The notes beneath the pieces are model-generated. The model did no database searches and was not told the origin of the DNA. It was given only the letters and a program-made list of their open reading frames with translations. 64,000 nt of DNA. It comes from Rhabditoides inermis (lineage: Eukaryota; Nematoda; Chromadorea; Rhabditida; Rhabditidae). The stretch spans positions 38,501 through 102,500 of the forward strand of contig CAWZYM010000203.1 of the NCBI GenBank assembly GCA_963966185.1, in the 5' to 3' direction. Below are positions 44,694 through 56,458 of this stretch, piece after piece. Every line of letters starts with the position of its first letter. Position 1 is the first letter of the stretch. The position numbers and the translations under genes were made by a program.

Positions 44694-46010
44694 TCAGTGC
44701 CTGGGCACTACAGCTGCAGTCACCGCAATGGGCGCGTCGCTGTTTGACGCTTGCACCCTCTTCTGGTGCCGTTTCCACTTGGTGCAGAAAGCTGTGTCGT
44801 GCGTAGAGCTCCTTGCACTGTCCCTCTCTGCGCAGTAGTCGCAGTGGCGACTGTGCTTGCCCTCCTTCTCCGAACGTTTGTTGGTGGAGGTCCGAGGCTG
44901 CGAGACCGACTGTGCCCTGTTGCCCTGCGCGCTCTTCGCCGCTGTCCGCTTCTCTCTCTGCTTGTTCGACGCGTTGTTTTGATTCATCTTTGCACCTCCG
45001 CTGCCACTGGCTCTTTCGTTGTTGGCGCTGAGCGGGCGCATCTCGCGTCGCATCTCCTGTTTGATGCGGATGGCGCAGTCCTTGAAAGTATGGCCATCTC
45101 GCCAACAATAGAGACAATGGTCGGATGGCTCGTCCGACTGCTGCTTGGTTTGCATCGCCGCGACCAATACTTGGCGTTCCAATTCGTTTTCCATCCGAAT
45201 CCTGTTGGTTTCGTCTCGAATCGCGATCGCACGGCACGCGAGATCCCTTGCCTGATCCAGTGTCTCCGGGTCGGCGAACTGCACCTGAGCGCTGATCTCA
45301 AGTGGAAGTTTCGTGATGAATGCCTCGAGAAGCGACTTGTCGAAGTAGCTCTTCGGATCGTTCGGATACGCGATCTCATACGTGGTGCGCAGTCTGTCCA
45401 AGAAGTCTTGGACTGTTTCATCCTCCCGCTTGACGATGCTGCGAATCAGCACTTGCGAGGACCGCTGAGCGGTGAGGTTGATGAAGTTCCTATCAAGGAA
45501 AGTGACGATCTTATCGTAGTCGTCCCTCTCCGCTTCCGGCATTCTCTCAATGCATGCCCGAGCGGAGCCGCGCAACAGCGCCTTGAACTTGGCGGCTTTG
45601 CGTTCGTTGGAGAGACGCACGTAGCAAGTTCGCAGAACGTCCTCAAAGTGCCGTTTGAATACCTTCCACTCTATCGCGGTCTCGATAGGAGTCTCATGTC
45701 GTCCTTCGAATGTCGGGAGCTCCTCCATCGTCCTGTCATCGTGCATCTTGTCCAGTCGCCAGTTGATTGCGGCGAACCTCGCCTCGTTCAACTCCTGCCT
45801 ATCCGTCATTGCATCGATGATTTCCTGAATGGGCGTTGACTGCCCACTCGAATCGGAAGTGGCTCGTGTTTTCGTGATCATGATCCGAACGTTGTCGGGT
45901 TTTGCGTCGCTGAATGTTTCCAACGCATCCTCGAATACATCTTCCTCTCCCGCATCAGCCGAGTGTGCCTCGACGGCCGCGGAGATGGGAGAGCTTGATA
46001 TCTCTTTCAT
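44694..46010 (-). CDS. gag: Retrotransposon Gag protein with one CCHC zinc knuckle
   Basis: A 438-residue frame from the ATG at 46010 (MKEISSSPIS) to the stop at 44694. An acidic N-terminus is followed by a Retrotrans_gag-like domain, recognisable from EWKVFKRHFEDVLRTCYVRL, KFKALLRGSARACIERM and TVQDFLDRLRTTYEIAYPND. A single zinc knuckle CLYCWRDGHTFKDC (CX2CX4HX4C) sits about two thirds along, then a basic RNA-binding tail. The frame is open for 160 more codons upstream but those read through a (GA)n tract, so I chose the internal ATG. The protein should assemble the particle; no pol follows. Confidence 0.85.
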   Translation of the reverse strand: MKEISSSPISAAVEAHSADAGEEDVFEDALETFSDAKPDNVRIMITKTRATSDSSGQSTPIQEIIDAMTDRQELNEARFAAINWRLDKMHDDRTMEELPTFEGRHETPIETAIEWKVFKRHFEDVLRTCYVRLSNERKAAKFKALLRGSARACIERMPEAERDDYDKIVTFLDRNFINLTAQRSSQVLIRSIVKREDETVQDFLDRLRTTYEIAYPNDPKSYFDKSLLEAFITKLPLEISAQVQFADPETLDQARDLACRAIAIRDETNRIRMENELERQVLVAAMQTKQQSDEPSDHCLYCWRDGHTFKDCAIRIKQEMRREMRPLSANNERASGSGGAKMNQNNASNKQREKRTAAKSAQGNRAQSVSQPRTSTNKRSEKEGKHSRHCDYCAERDSARSSTHDTAFCTKWKRHQKRVQASNSDAPIAVTAAVVPRH

Positions 46011-46020
46011 TTTACCCAAC

Positions 46021-46095
<75 letters not shown>

Positions 46096-47095
46096 GACCG
46101 CTTGCGTTTGGTTGTACAACCCGCAGTTTGCACGGTTGCCCGTGTATAAGAGAGGATTTTAGTTGAAACGCAGGGACGGCACCCTTCAGGAAAAGACAAA
46201 GATGATGGATCAAGAGAAGGAGTTACCGGCGTATGCGCGAACCACAATACACCCAGCGCTGACCTGTCCACAGTGTCTACCTTGTCGTCGACCGATGATC
46301 GCGCTGGCCTTGTCGGCTTCTGCGATAAGTTGTAGTTATTCGGTTGGACGCAGGGACAGCACCCCTCAAGGAATAGAAAGACGGATGGAAACTGTTGTGT
46401 GGCCGCGAGGACAGCACCTCTCGAGGAAAAGAAAGACGGATGGAAATATAGTAAACTATACCACGCGAAAATCGAAACCACAAGAGCGAGTGTGACCTGC
46501 AATCACATAACATTGTCATCCATGTAAGAAGAATGTCGGCGCGTACAAAAAGTCGCGATGCGAACTCGAGAGACAAACTCGCGGAGGAATATGAACGATG
46601 ACACTAGACAATCGATGGTGAATCAGATGCGACTGATACGATCACAAACCACATAAAAATGAGACCACACGAAAGAAGCAGAGGATCGATGATCAATAGA
46701 AATGGGATGACGCGAACTGAACATAGAATCAATAATCAATAGAAGTGAGATGACAACGCAGAGAAAAAAAAACATTAGACAAAAAGTAAGAGAGTGTTGT
46801 AGTCAGAATTAAGTACCTGTGTGGTGTAGTGATTTCCGGTGATGATGCAGAACGGCTGTTCTGCATTGGATGCCTGTCCGACCGCTCAACTCCAATGAAG
46901 TGGCGCGTCTGCAGCTACCGGCAGAGAAATGGTGTGACCGTGTCCCGCGAGGGATGGCGTGATCCGCATTCGCGTGAACTTTGATCGTTCTCTGAGGCCG
47001 GTCGCGAGCGGACTGTCTGGCTATCCTCTCTGCTCGTATTCCGAAATCGATGAGGGACTGAACACATGCTGGGATGTGCTGATTGTCCGCTGTTC

Positions 47096-47796
47096 CAGAG
47101 TGGCGTGCATCTGTGTGATACTACATCGGACACAGATCACAACTCACTCTCTATTGTGTTACACGTCACCAACTGTGCAACTTGAGACAAGATAAATCGT
47201 CTCGAATCCAGTACCTTGCTCACACCCTATAGGCGTGGCGCGCATCAGTGTGACAATACATCGGACACAGATACAGTACTGAATCATGCATTACATACGC
47301 GCTTGTGGCCCGTGAGCCGTGAATAAAGTCGTCACTCTACTCCCTTCGCGTTCGTGGTCACGCGGTAAATCAGATAATCACTGGCGCCAGAGATCATCGA
47401 TAAACGTGGCACGGTAATGCAAATGGTTTCATCCGACAGTGGCTACTGCGGATCTGGAAACCCTTCCCGATTAGAGCTTACCGGACGAACCGAACCCTAG
47501 ATCAGTGTGGAGTGAATTCACTCAACCAGTCGGTACCGCAACTTGCCCACGCTAGTCGGGCGGGTCCATACGAGATAAATCAGTAAAGACATTACGGGCC
47601 GCTGTTTCAGAGTGGTGTGCATCTATGTGATAATACATCGGACACAGACCACAACTCACTCTCGGTTGTGTTACACGTCACCAACTGTGCAACTTGAGAC
47701 AAGATAAATCGTCTCACATCCAGTACCTTGCTTACACCCTATGGGCGTGGCGCGCATCAGTGTGACAATACATCGGACACAGATACAGTACTGAAA
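47096..47796. repeat. Direct repeat pair inside the LTR element
   Basis: About 185 bases at 47096-47283 recur at 47609-47796 with few changes; both contain GTTACACGTCACCAACTGTG and end ACAGATACAGTACTGAA. It lies in the long 5' leader of the element (minus orientation). No coding content recognised. Confidence 0.85.
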
Positions 47797-49521
47797 GGTA
47801 GGGAAGCCCGAGTCTTCCGGTTTCACTTTGATTGACCACTCGCTCCCTCTTTCCCGAAGCGGTCGTAGACAAGCAGCGCAAACCCTGGCGGTATTCGCAG
47901 TACCCCAGTGCCTGTCGTCCACACCCTCGGTGCGTCAGCCGTTTGTAGTTCAAATAAATCGTTCGGCGACTCATGAAGTATTCACTTATACTCCGCTCGT
48001 GCGATTCCCGCACACTGACTGAGGTCCGGGTGCTTTGACCCCTACTCATGCACTCGCTTTTAGCGGCGCATTCCCACCTGTGTACCAACTGTACACCTAG
48101 CCCCGTAGAAATAATGTAGCGGACACTAAGGTGAAAAACAGAACACGCTCACCTTCCTGGCGTCCTTGTGTGAGTCCGTTTGAGTCGATGACAGCTGCCT
48201 CCCTTGTCGCTGCGGTCGCTGCCACCTCTTGGCGTCATCGGAGGATGAGGCGGATGGCGGCGCATCTGTGCATAGCCCGCTTCGATCGAATGGCGTGATA
48301 GATGCCATCCCAAAGTGGACTCGGAACCTGCGCGTTCTTTGAACGCGGCGAGCCATCTAGACACACGGGCGGAGAGGGTGTGAGAGATAGTAGGGCCTAC
48401 GCTGGGTCGTTCTCCCTCTCCCTCTCTCCACCTATCTAAACGGGGGACTGCAACTGTTACGTTTCTGAAAAGTATTACCCGCTATACGGTGTAAATAAAA
48501 CAATACTACAACCAAAACCGGAAAACCAGTATGAGTAGCTGTACTGGGAGAGTGTGTGGGGTTATCGATTTGACTCGCTCACACCGGGCACTTCCTGCCA
48601 GCCGGAGCCGCAGAAAGCGCATATAAACGAGGCAAAACACACGGGAAATTACTGCACCGCTACCGTATTGCTACAGTAACTACAGTACCAAAACACAAAC
48701 TACAGTACACCATACTCACCTCATCGTTCTCCTATCCGGGGTCGATGTACAACAAATGAAGCTAATACGGAGCGAAGAGATAGTCCGTCGCTGCTCATGA
48801 TACAGCGCCGGTCACTTATCAAATGCTCAACTTTACCTGACCTGAAATCGATCGCCCCAACTCTGCTTCTCGCTCGCTCGCTGTCGCCTCCCTCTGTCTC
48901 CCTCTGTTCACCGCTGACCGCTGCCTCACCGTTTCCGGGAGTGTAGAGAGTTATAATCGTTCGTACACGGGGACGGCACCCCTCAGATGGAAAGACAGAG
49001 AGTGAAGAGAGATGGGCGTGTTATGTGAGACACACAACACACCTTCCTGCTTACCTTGACAATCGCTCCAGCCTCGCGGCTGTTGCAATAAAAATGTTCG
49101 TATTCGGTAAAGCGCAGGGGCAGCACCCTTCAGGAAAGACGAGAAAATGACAGGAGTTGCGGTGACGCGAGGACGGCACCTCTCAAGAGAGAGAAACATA
49201 CCTCGTCCAGTGCACAAAAAGGGGGTTGTAGTACGATGCGGATGATGGCGGTTGCGCAGACTCGTCCATCGATCGCATGCGGAACAGTACATCGCCGATC
49301 ACGTGTCGATTGTACAACTTTACCTGATAACTGAAATCGATCACACTCTCCCTCTCTCCTCTCATGCACACCACAGCTGGCCGGCTGGGGGCGGAGACGA
49401 AGAGGGAAGGGTGGGCGGGGTCACAAAAATATCGATCGGTGGATCGTGCAAAAAGTTCTAAACAGGTAGCTACAACTGTTGAATAAGAACTAGTTACTAG
49501 AAAACCGAACTCGCTGCTATC

Positions 49522-50087
49522 AGTGACAGGTGTTTGACGTGTGAACGCCGGTCGGCCCAGGACCTACCTGTTAGGGACATCCGCGTGAGCGGATGCGCCA
49601 ACCCAGAGGACTTCGATATCAAACCGCAAACTACTACCGTTGATGACAAACCAGTAGTCCACATTAGTTCCCGTGGGACATAATGTGAATGCAATACAAG
49701 AACAGATGTTTGGCATCTTTATCTCGCATAACAAGCACACAATGAGAAATGGATAGGGAACGGGGTAAAACCCCAATGTGGACGCGGGGACGGCACCCCT
49801 CAGGTGGTCAATGGTGGGACCTAAGGTCTCAGGACTGGCATCTGAGTATCAGCTACCGCCGTACTGAACCCCCGACTGAGTGGTGTCGGTGGCTTATATA
49901 GGGAAGGGGGCGGGGCGTGTAGAGGCGCCTCGGCCAATGCACGAGCGACGTTCGTCCCGCGCTTCCCGCTGGTGTATCAGTAGATCGCCCGCCATGCCGT
50001 TGGCTGCAATCAGTGATCAGACTAGACTCGGAGCGTCTCTCTCTCGTAGAGTGAGATGCGACAGACAGAGAGTGTCTCTCTGTCACA
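49522..50087 (-). repeat. 5' LTR of the gag-only element
   Basis: 566 bases, apparently identical to the 3' LTR. The bases that follow on the minus strand (GATAGCAGCGAGTTCGG) do not begin with the TGG expected of a tRNA-CCA primer site, so the priming tRNA is unclear. Confidence 0.88.
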
Positions 50088-50191
50088 ATAACAAAAACTT
50101 GAGTTTCTATTCTATTCTATGAGTTTCTATTCTATTCTTCTTATTTTCATGATCTAGCGCGGAGGCGCGCGACAGCGCGCCGAAGCGCTAG

Positions 50192-51456
50192 TCGCCACTC
50201 TCCCCCCCTAAAATTTCCTATGGAGTTTGTTGTCCGCTCACGTACAGAGTTTCTGGGTAGAGCACTCGAGCTGACCTTTCAGACTTAAGTTAGATTATTC
50301 AATGAGACGGCACATAAATTTTTTCGTCTCATTTGCATATCTTCTTATAGGGGTTCACTAGCAACCTGACACCTGGACATAGACTGAAAATGACACTTTT
50401 CGACCAAATTTTTGTTATAACTCGCTTCATTTCACAGGTACACTGTCACTACTTGGTACATATAACAAGTACACAAGACTTATAATTTAGGTAAACAAAA
50501 CAAGTAAACAAGTAAACAAACAAGTAAACAATAAACACATGTTCAAAGTTCCAGTTTTCAGAACTTCTATGTAAACTTCATCTTATTTTTGAGATATGAA
50601 GATACCCTTTCAGGGTTATGACAAGATAAGTGTCGATAATCAGATTTCATGATATCACCTCATTTGCATATTCCCAAGTACGGTAAATGTTGTCTCTAAA
50701 ATAGTTATCAAGTTGTAAAAATCGTTTCTCAGTCGGTTTTTCACCTAGACACTTCATACTTGGTACAAATAACAAGTACACAGATTCAAAGTTTTTGGTA
50801 AACAACAACAGTAAACAAGTAAACAAATAAGTAAACAACTCCAAATCTCATTTAAAAAGTATTTAACGTGTACTAGACCGAGTACTGAGTTCATGTTTAT
50901 TGTTTACATGTGAAGGACACAAGTAAACAAGTTTGTAAACAACTCAGAAATGTGTTATAAAAGTCTCTAACATGTAGTACACAAAGTGATCAGTTCGATT
51001 TTGTTGTTTATTTGGCATGTAAACAAGTAAACAAAAAAGTAAACAAGTACAAATATAATTTTAAAGGTGTCTTACGTGTACTAGACCAAGTACTGAGTTC
51101 ATATTTGTTGTATACAAGTGAAGTAAACAAGTAAACAAGTTTGTAAACAACTCAGAAGTGTGTTTTTAAAGTCTCTAACATGAAGTACACAAAGTACAGA
51201 GTTTTATTTAGTTGTTTGTTTCTGATGTAAACAAGTAAACAAAAAAGTAAACAAGTACAAATCTCATTTATTAGGTATCTAACGTGTACTAGACCGACTA
51301 CTGAGTTCAAAGTTGTTGTTAAAAGTTATGTTATGAGTATATAGTTAGAGATTATACAGCGGAAAGGCGAGCGCGCCGAAGGCGCGCGAGCCTTGGAGCG
51401 AACGCGGCGCGAAGCGCCGCCACTAGCGGCCGGAGGCGATCGAAGCGAGCCTCCGG
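50192..51456 (+). mobile_element. Helitron-like module H1 with GTAAACA array
   Basis: Begins TCGCCACTCTCCCCCC, then TAAAATTTCCTATGG. Middle part has an octamer ATTTGCAT near 50329 and many GTAAACA/GTAAACAA words from about 50480 to 51270. Ends in three GC hairpins (51363-51456) with GAA loops; the last stem has lost its final CCGCTAG, so the CTAG end is missing. Confidence 0.7.
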
Positions 51457-52470
51457 TCGCCCGCCCACCCCCTATAAATTATGCTATGGTGTGGGGGTTG
51501 AGGTATGGAAATTAGATCCTAAGTGGTCCTGGCATGCAATCGTTTACCTGGGGTCCTGATCTGACCATTCCTTATATGGGTTCTCCCTGGAAAATTTGCA
51601 TATCTGGGAACAGAATTTGAGAGATGGCCAATTCTATGTAAACTATGGTTCGTTTTCGAGCTATTGAGATGCCCTTTTAGGGTTAAGGTACTGTAGGGTC
51701 GGTGATTTAAATTTTGATTATTGACCTCATTTGCATAATTCCAAATATGGTAATGTTGTATCTCGGTCAGTTTTGATGCCAAAGAGTCCAAACTTGGTAT
51801 GTGACCTGGAGACAAGTCAGTGATGTTGTTGTTTACATGTTTGTCAACAAGTAAACAATTTTGTAAACATTTTTAAAGTTTGTTTTGAAGGTATCTAAGA
51901 TGTTGTAGACCGGGAGGCGAGTTCAAAAATGTTGTTTACAGGTGATGTAAACAAGTAAACAACTTTGTAAACAACCTGAAAATGCGTTTCAAAGATGTCA
52001 GATGTTTAGTAACATTATTGGTGAGTTCAAAAACGTTGTTTACAGATGTTGTAAACAAGTAAACAAATATGTAAACAACCTGAAAACGTGTTTTAAAAGT
52101 GTTTAACGTGTAGTAGACTTAGAGGCGAGTTCAAAAATGTTGATTACATAAAGTGTAAACAAGTAAACAAAAATGTAAACATCCTGCAAACGTGTTTCAA
52201 AGGTGTATAACGTGTAGTAGACTTGAAGGCGAGTTAAAAAATGTTGTTTACAAAAAGTGTAAAAAAGTAAACAAATTTGTAAACAACGTTCAATTGTCTT
52301 CATTTTTGGTATTCTGTATTGTAATGTACTTCTTAGTTAGATTAGAGGTTTTTCGACATATTTTAGTTCTGAAAGTAGATTTTATTTATGATTTCAGTTT
52401 TGATGTTTGAGTGTTGAGGCCGCCGAAGGCGGCCCTAGCCCGAGCGGCGCGCCAGCGCCGCTCGGGCTAG
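51457..52470 (+). mobile_element. Helitron-like module H2
   Basis: Begins TCGCCCGCCCACCCCC then TATAAATTATGCTATGG. ATTTGCAT occurs near 51729. GTAAACA words run from about 51830 to 52290. The terminal hairpin 52435-52470 is CTAGCCCGAGCGGCGC-GCCA-GCGCCGCTCGGGCTAG (two 16-base arms), preceded by GGCCGCC-GAA-GGCGGCC. Confidence 0.75.
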
Positions 52471-53452
52471 TCGCCTCTCTCCCACCCTAAAATTTCCTAT
52501 GGCGTTTGTTTGTCCAGAGTCATAACTCATTACTATTTTAACGAATCAGGATACAATTTCAGGGTTAAGGTTTGGTGTCACCTGAGACGCGATGGTTACT
52601 CTGACATCTCATTTGCATAACTCCTTATATGGGTTTCACGAGAGGAACTTTGGACTTTGACTCGAAAACAGACTTTTCATTATAACTCGAGAACGAATTG
52701 AGGTAGAGAGTTCATATTCACACCATACAACTACCTAACTAAGACAAAAGATTTAGTAAACATGTTATGTAAACAAGTAAACAAGTAAACAAATTATGTA
52801 AACAATCTCGGAAACATTAATAACTTTGTTAGTTTTCAAGGTAGACACTTCATACTCATACCATAACACAAGTACACAAGTACATTTATGATAGTAAACA
52901 ACTCATGTCAACAAGTAAACAAAGAAGTAAACAACACAAAAATTATTTTCAGAGGTATCTAACGTGTACTAGACCATGTACTGAGTTCAAATTTGTTGTT
53001 TACATGAAAAGTAAACAAGTAAACAAGAACGTAAACAACCACAAATCTCATTTAAAAGATATCTAACGTGTACTAGACCAAGTACTGAGTTCTTATCTGT
53101 TGTTTACAAGTGAAGTAAACAAGTAAACAAGTTTGTAAACAACTCAGAAATTTGTTTTAAAAGTCTCTAACGTGTAGTACACAAAGTACTCATTACTATT
53201 TTATTGCTTATTTGACATGAAAACAAGTAAACAAAAAAGTAAACAAGTACAAATCTCATTTATAGGTATCTAACGTGTACTAGACCGACTACTGAGTTCA
53301 AAGTTGTTGTTTAAAGTTACGTTATGAGTATTTTTAGGGGTTATACAGCGGAAAGGCGAGCGCGCCGAAGGCGCGCGAGCCTTGGAGCAAACGCGGCGCG
53401 AAGCGCCGCCACTAGCGGCCGGAGGCGAGCGAAGCGAGCCTCCGGCCGCTAG
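52471..53452 (+). mobile_element. Helitron-like module H3
   Basis: Begins TCGCCTCTCTCCCACCC then TAAAATTTCCTATGG. ATTTGCAT near 52611; GTAAACA words about 52760-53250. Terminal hairpins at 53347-53452; the last has arms CTAGCGGCCGGAGGC and its complement around GAGCGAAGCGA. Confidence 0.75.
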
Positions 53453-54614
53453 TCGCCTCTCTCCCCCCTAAAATTTCCTATGGTGTCCGTCTGATGTCCA
53501 GACTCATAACTCATAACTCTTTTCACGAATCAGGATATAACTTCGGAGTTAAGGTTCAGTACTACATGAGACGCGATGGCTACTCTGACATCTCATTTGC
53601 ATAACTCCTTATATGGGTTCACTAACAACTCTGGACTTAGAATCTGGAATTTGTGATACTTCTATATGAAATCTGTCAGTTTTCGACCTAAAGACTTGAT
53701 ACTTGGTACAAGTAACAAGTAAACAAGTTACAAAAATTTGGTAAACAACAACAGTAAACAAGTAAACAAATAAATAAACAACTCCAAATCTCATTTAAAA
53801 GGTATCTAACGTGTACTAGACCAAGTACTGAGTTCATATTTGTTTTTTACAAGTGATGTAAACAAGTAAACAAGTTTGTAAACAACTCAGAAATGTGTTT
53901 TAAAGGTCTATAACATGTAGTACACAAAATACTAAGTTCGATTTTGTTGTTTATTTGAGATGTAAACAAGTAAACAAATAAGTAAACAACTCCAAATCTC
54001 ATTTAAAAGGTATCTAACGTGTACTAGATCAAGTACTGATTTCATACTTGTTGTTTACAAGTGAAGTAAACAAGTAAACAAGTTTGTAAACAATTCAGAA
54101 ATGTGTTTTTTATGTCTTTAACATATAGTACACAAAGTACAGACTTTGATTTTGTTGTTTATTTCGCATGTAAACATGTAAACAAATAAGTAAACAACTT
54201 CAAATCTCATTCCGAAAGTATATAACGTGTATTAGACCAAGTACTGAGTTCATATTTGTTGTTTACAAGTGAAGTAAACAAGTAAACAAGTTTGTAAACA
54301 ACTCAGAAATGTGTTTTAAAAGTCTCTCACATGAAGTACACAAAGTACAGAGTTTTATTTTGTTGTTTGTTTCTGATGTAAACCAGTAAACAAAAAAGTA
54401 AACAAGTACAAATCTCATTTAATAGGTATCTAACGTGTACTAGACCGGGTACTGAGTTCAAAGTTGTTGTTTAAAGTTATGTTATGAGTATATATTTAGA
54501 GGTCATACAGCGAAAATGCGAGCGCGCCGAAGGCGCGCGAGCCTTGGAGCGAACGCGGCGCGAAGCGCCGCCACTAGCGGCCGGAGGCGAGCGAAGCGAG
54601 CCTCCGGCCGCTAG
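53453..54614 (+). mobile_element. Helitron-like module H4
   Basis: Begins TCGCCTCTCTCCCCCC then TAAAATTTCCTATGG. ATTTGCAT near 53594. It has the densest GTAAACA array, about 53730-54400, in a ~120-base higher-order period with ATCTAACGTGTACTAGAC between clusters. Terminal hairpins 54517-54614 are almost the same as in H3. Confidence 0.75.
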
Positions 54615-55200
54615 TCACCCGCCCACCCCCTATAAATTATGCTATGGTGTTTGTTTGTTTGTCTGTCCGCAGTTGTATCTCAAGTTGTAGTGATCGTTGG
54701 GGGTTGAGGTATGGAAATTAGATCCTAGGTGGTCACCGCACGCAATCGTTTACCTGGGGTCCTGATCTGACTATTCCTTATATAGGTTCTCCCTAGAAAA
54801 TTAGCATATTTGAGAACATAGAATCTGAGATATGGCCAGTTCTATGTAAACTATTGTTAGTTTTAGAGCTATTGAGTTGCCCTTTTAGGGTAAGGGTACT
54901 GTAGGGTCGATGATCTAAATTTTGATTATTGACCTCATTTGCATAATTCCAAATATGGTAATGTTGTATCTCGGTCAGTTTAGATGCCAAAGAGTCCAAA
55001 CTTGGTATGCGACCTGGAGACAAGTCAGCGATGTTGTTGTTTACATGTTTGTCAACAAGTAAACAACTTTGTAAACAAATTAAAAGTTTGTTCTGAAGAT
55101 ATCTAAGATGATGTAGACTTGGAGGCGAGTTCAAAAATGTTGTTTACAGATGATGTAAACAAGTAAACAACTTTGTAAACAACCTGAAAATGTGTTTCAA
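54615..55200 (+). mobile_element. Helitron-like module H5, truncated
   Basis: Begins TCACCCGCCCACCCCC then TATAAATTATGCTATGG like H2, with ATTTGCAT near 54937 and a few GTAAACA words. It breaks at about 55197-55203 into module A2 sequence, so it lacks its own hairpin end. A short shared TTCAAA at the joint suggests recombination. Confidence 0.65.
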
Positions 55201-56458
55201 AGCTTCAAACTCAACCGATTCACATGGAACTTGGTAAAAAGTTGTGTTCTCTTCCAAGGACGACGACAAAATTCAGGCTTCTCTCAACTCCTCCTCTACG
55301 TCCATATTTGGTCAAAAAACCACCAAAAATGGTCACTTTTGCACTTTTTCTTGTGTGTCCGCGGGCATAACTCCGTTTCTACCGAACCGATTTGCGTCAA
55401 ACTTTGCGAAAAGTTTACATAGTACTTCAGGATGCAGTCCACGTTGTGATTACACTCCAATTACACTCATTGCCTTTATTTGGTAGAAAAACCTCAAAAT
55501 TCGCCGATTTTGGTGCTGTCCGCTGCAAAAGCTTCTCACCTAAGAAACAGTTTCGCTTCTTGTTCTGTTATTACTTTCAACAAATAGTTCTGTTACTAAC
55601 CTGCAAATTTCATCATCATTGGTTACGGTGTAAGGAAAATATAGCCAAATTAGCAAGAGCCGCGCGCGCGCTCTCGCCTCACCTTTGCGATTTTTAGTAT
55701 TTCCGCGGTCATAACTCGATTCATACAAAACCAAGTTGCAAGAAACTTGACTGATAGTTGAGTTTACGTCTTGTGATGCAGTCCATTCTGTGAAAGTTCT
55801 CAATTTTGCTTTCATTACCTCTCTTTTTGGTCAAAATACTACCGAAAATGGTCACTTTTTCACTTTTTCATGTGTGTCCGCAAGAATATCTTCGTTTCTA
55901 CTGAATTGATTTGCGTGAAACTTTGAAGAAAGTTTACTTTGTGTTACAGAATGCAGTCCACTTTCTTATACGTCTCTTCTTACTCTTGTTATAGAAGAAA
56001 AACCACGGAAACCATTAAATTTGTAGCTGTCTGCAGCGAACGTTTCTCATCTAAGCAACATCTCTGTTTTATTTTCCGTAATAACGTTCAAAAAACAGCT
56101 TTTTTTCCGTAAAATTCAACCTGAGTGGTTACAATGTGAGAAAGATATAGCCAATTTATCAAAAGGTGCGCGCGCCGTAGCATTTCTTTTACAATTTTGA
56201 TTAGTTCATAACTTTAATCATACTAAACCAATTTGTATGACACTTTGCAGATTAGCCACGTTGTGATAGTTTTCAATTTTGCTTTCATTGTTCTGTTAAA
56301 AAAACGGTGCGAGAGGAGACCTGAGAGAAAGAGAAAGAGGAAGAGAGGGAAAAAGAAAAAGAGATAGATAAAAAAGAGAAAGAAAGAGAGAAAGAGATTA
56401 GTGAGGGGAAGATGTTGCAGAAGCAGAAAAGCAGAACTGTCTGTTTTCGTAGCATGAA

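Larger units (their letters stand above)
39888..50087 (-). mobile_element. LTR retrotransposon with gag only, nested in A1
   Basis: Two LTRs of 566 bases, 39888-40453 and 49522-50087, look identical by eye. The target duplication is ATAA at 39884-39887 and 50088-50091; the uninterrupted module A3 has one ATAA at the same point. Orientation is minus: a polypurine tract AAAGGGGGGAGG directly precedes the 3' LTR (its complement is at 40454-40467), and gag is on the minus strand. A TATATAAG lies on the minus strand in each LTR (40259-40266 in the lower one). I find no reverse transcriptase, integrase or protease frame in the 9.1-kb interior, so it must depend on enzymes supplied elsewhere. Confidence 0.88.
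38353..50191 (+). mobile_element. Helitron-like module A1, interrupted by an LTR element
   Basis: Begins TCGCCTTTTCTACTAAAATG directly after A38352 and ends with a hairpin at 50154-50191: outer stem CTAGCGC/GCGCTAG, inner stem GGCGCGC-GACA-GCGCGCC. Its body is 38353-39887 joined to 50092-50191 (about 1.6 kb) and matches module A3. Inside are diverged subrepeats reading like CGAACCGATTTGCGTCAAAC and a GA tract (39100-39540). No helicase or Rep frame is present, so it is non-autonomous. Confidence 0.7.

Noticed and set aside
44751..45839. 362-codon plus-strand frame opposite gag
   Set aside because: It lies wholly antisense to gag, whose zinc knuckle and Gag-domain motifs make the minus strand the coding one.
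50480..54400. CRISPR-like array of short repeats and spacers
   Set aside because: The repeated word is 7-16 bases, spacers are themselves repeated, and the setting is a nematode chromosome with GC-hairpin modules.
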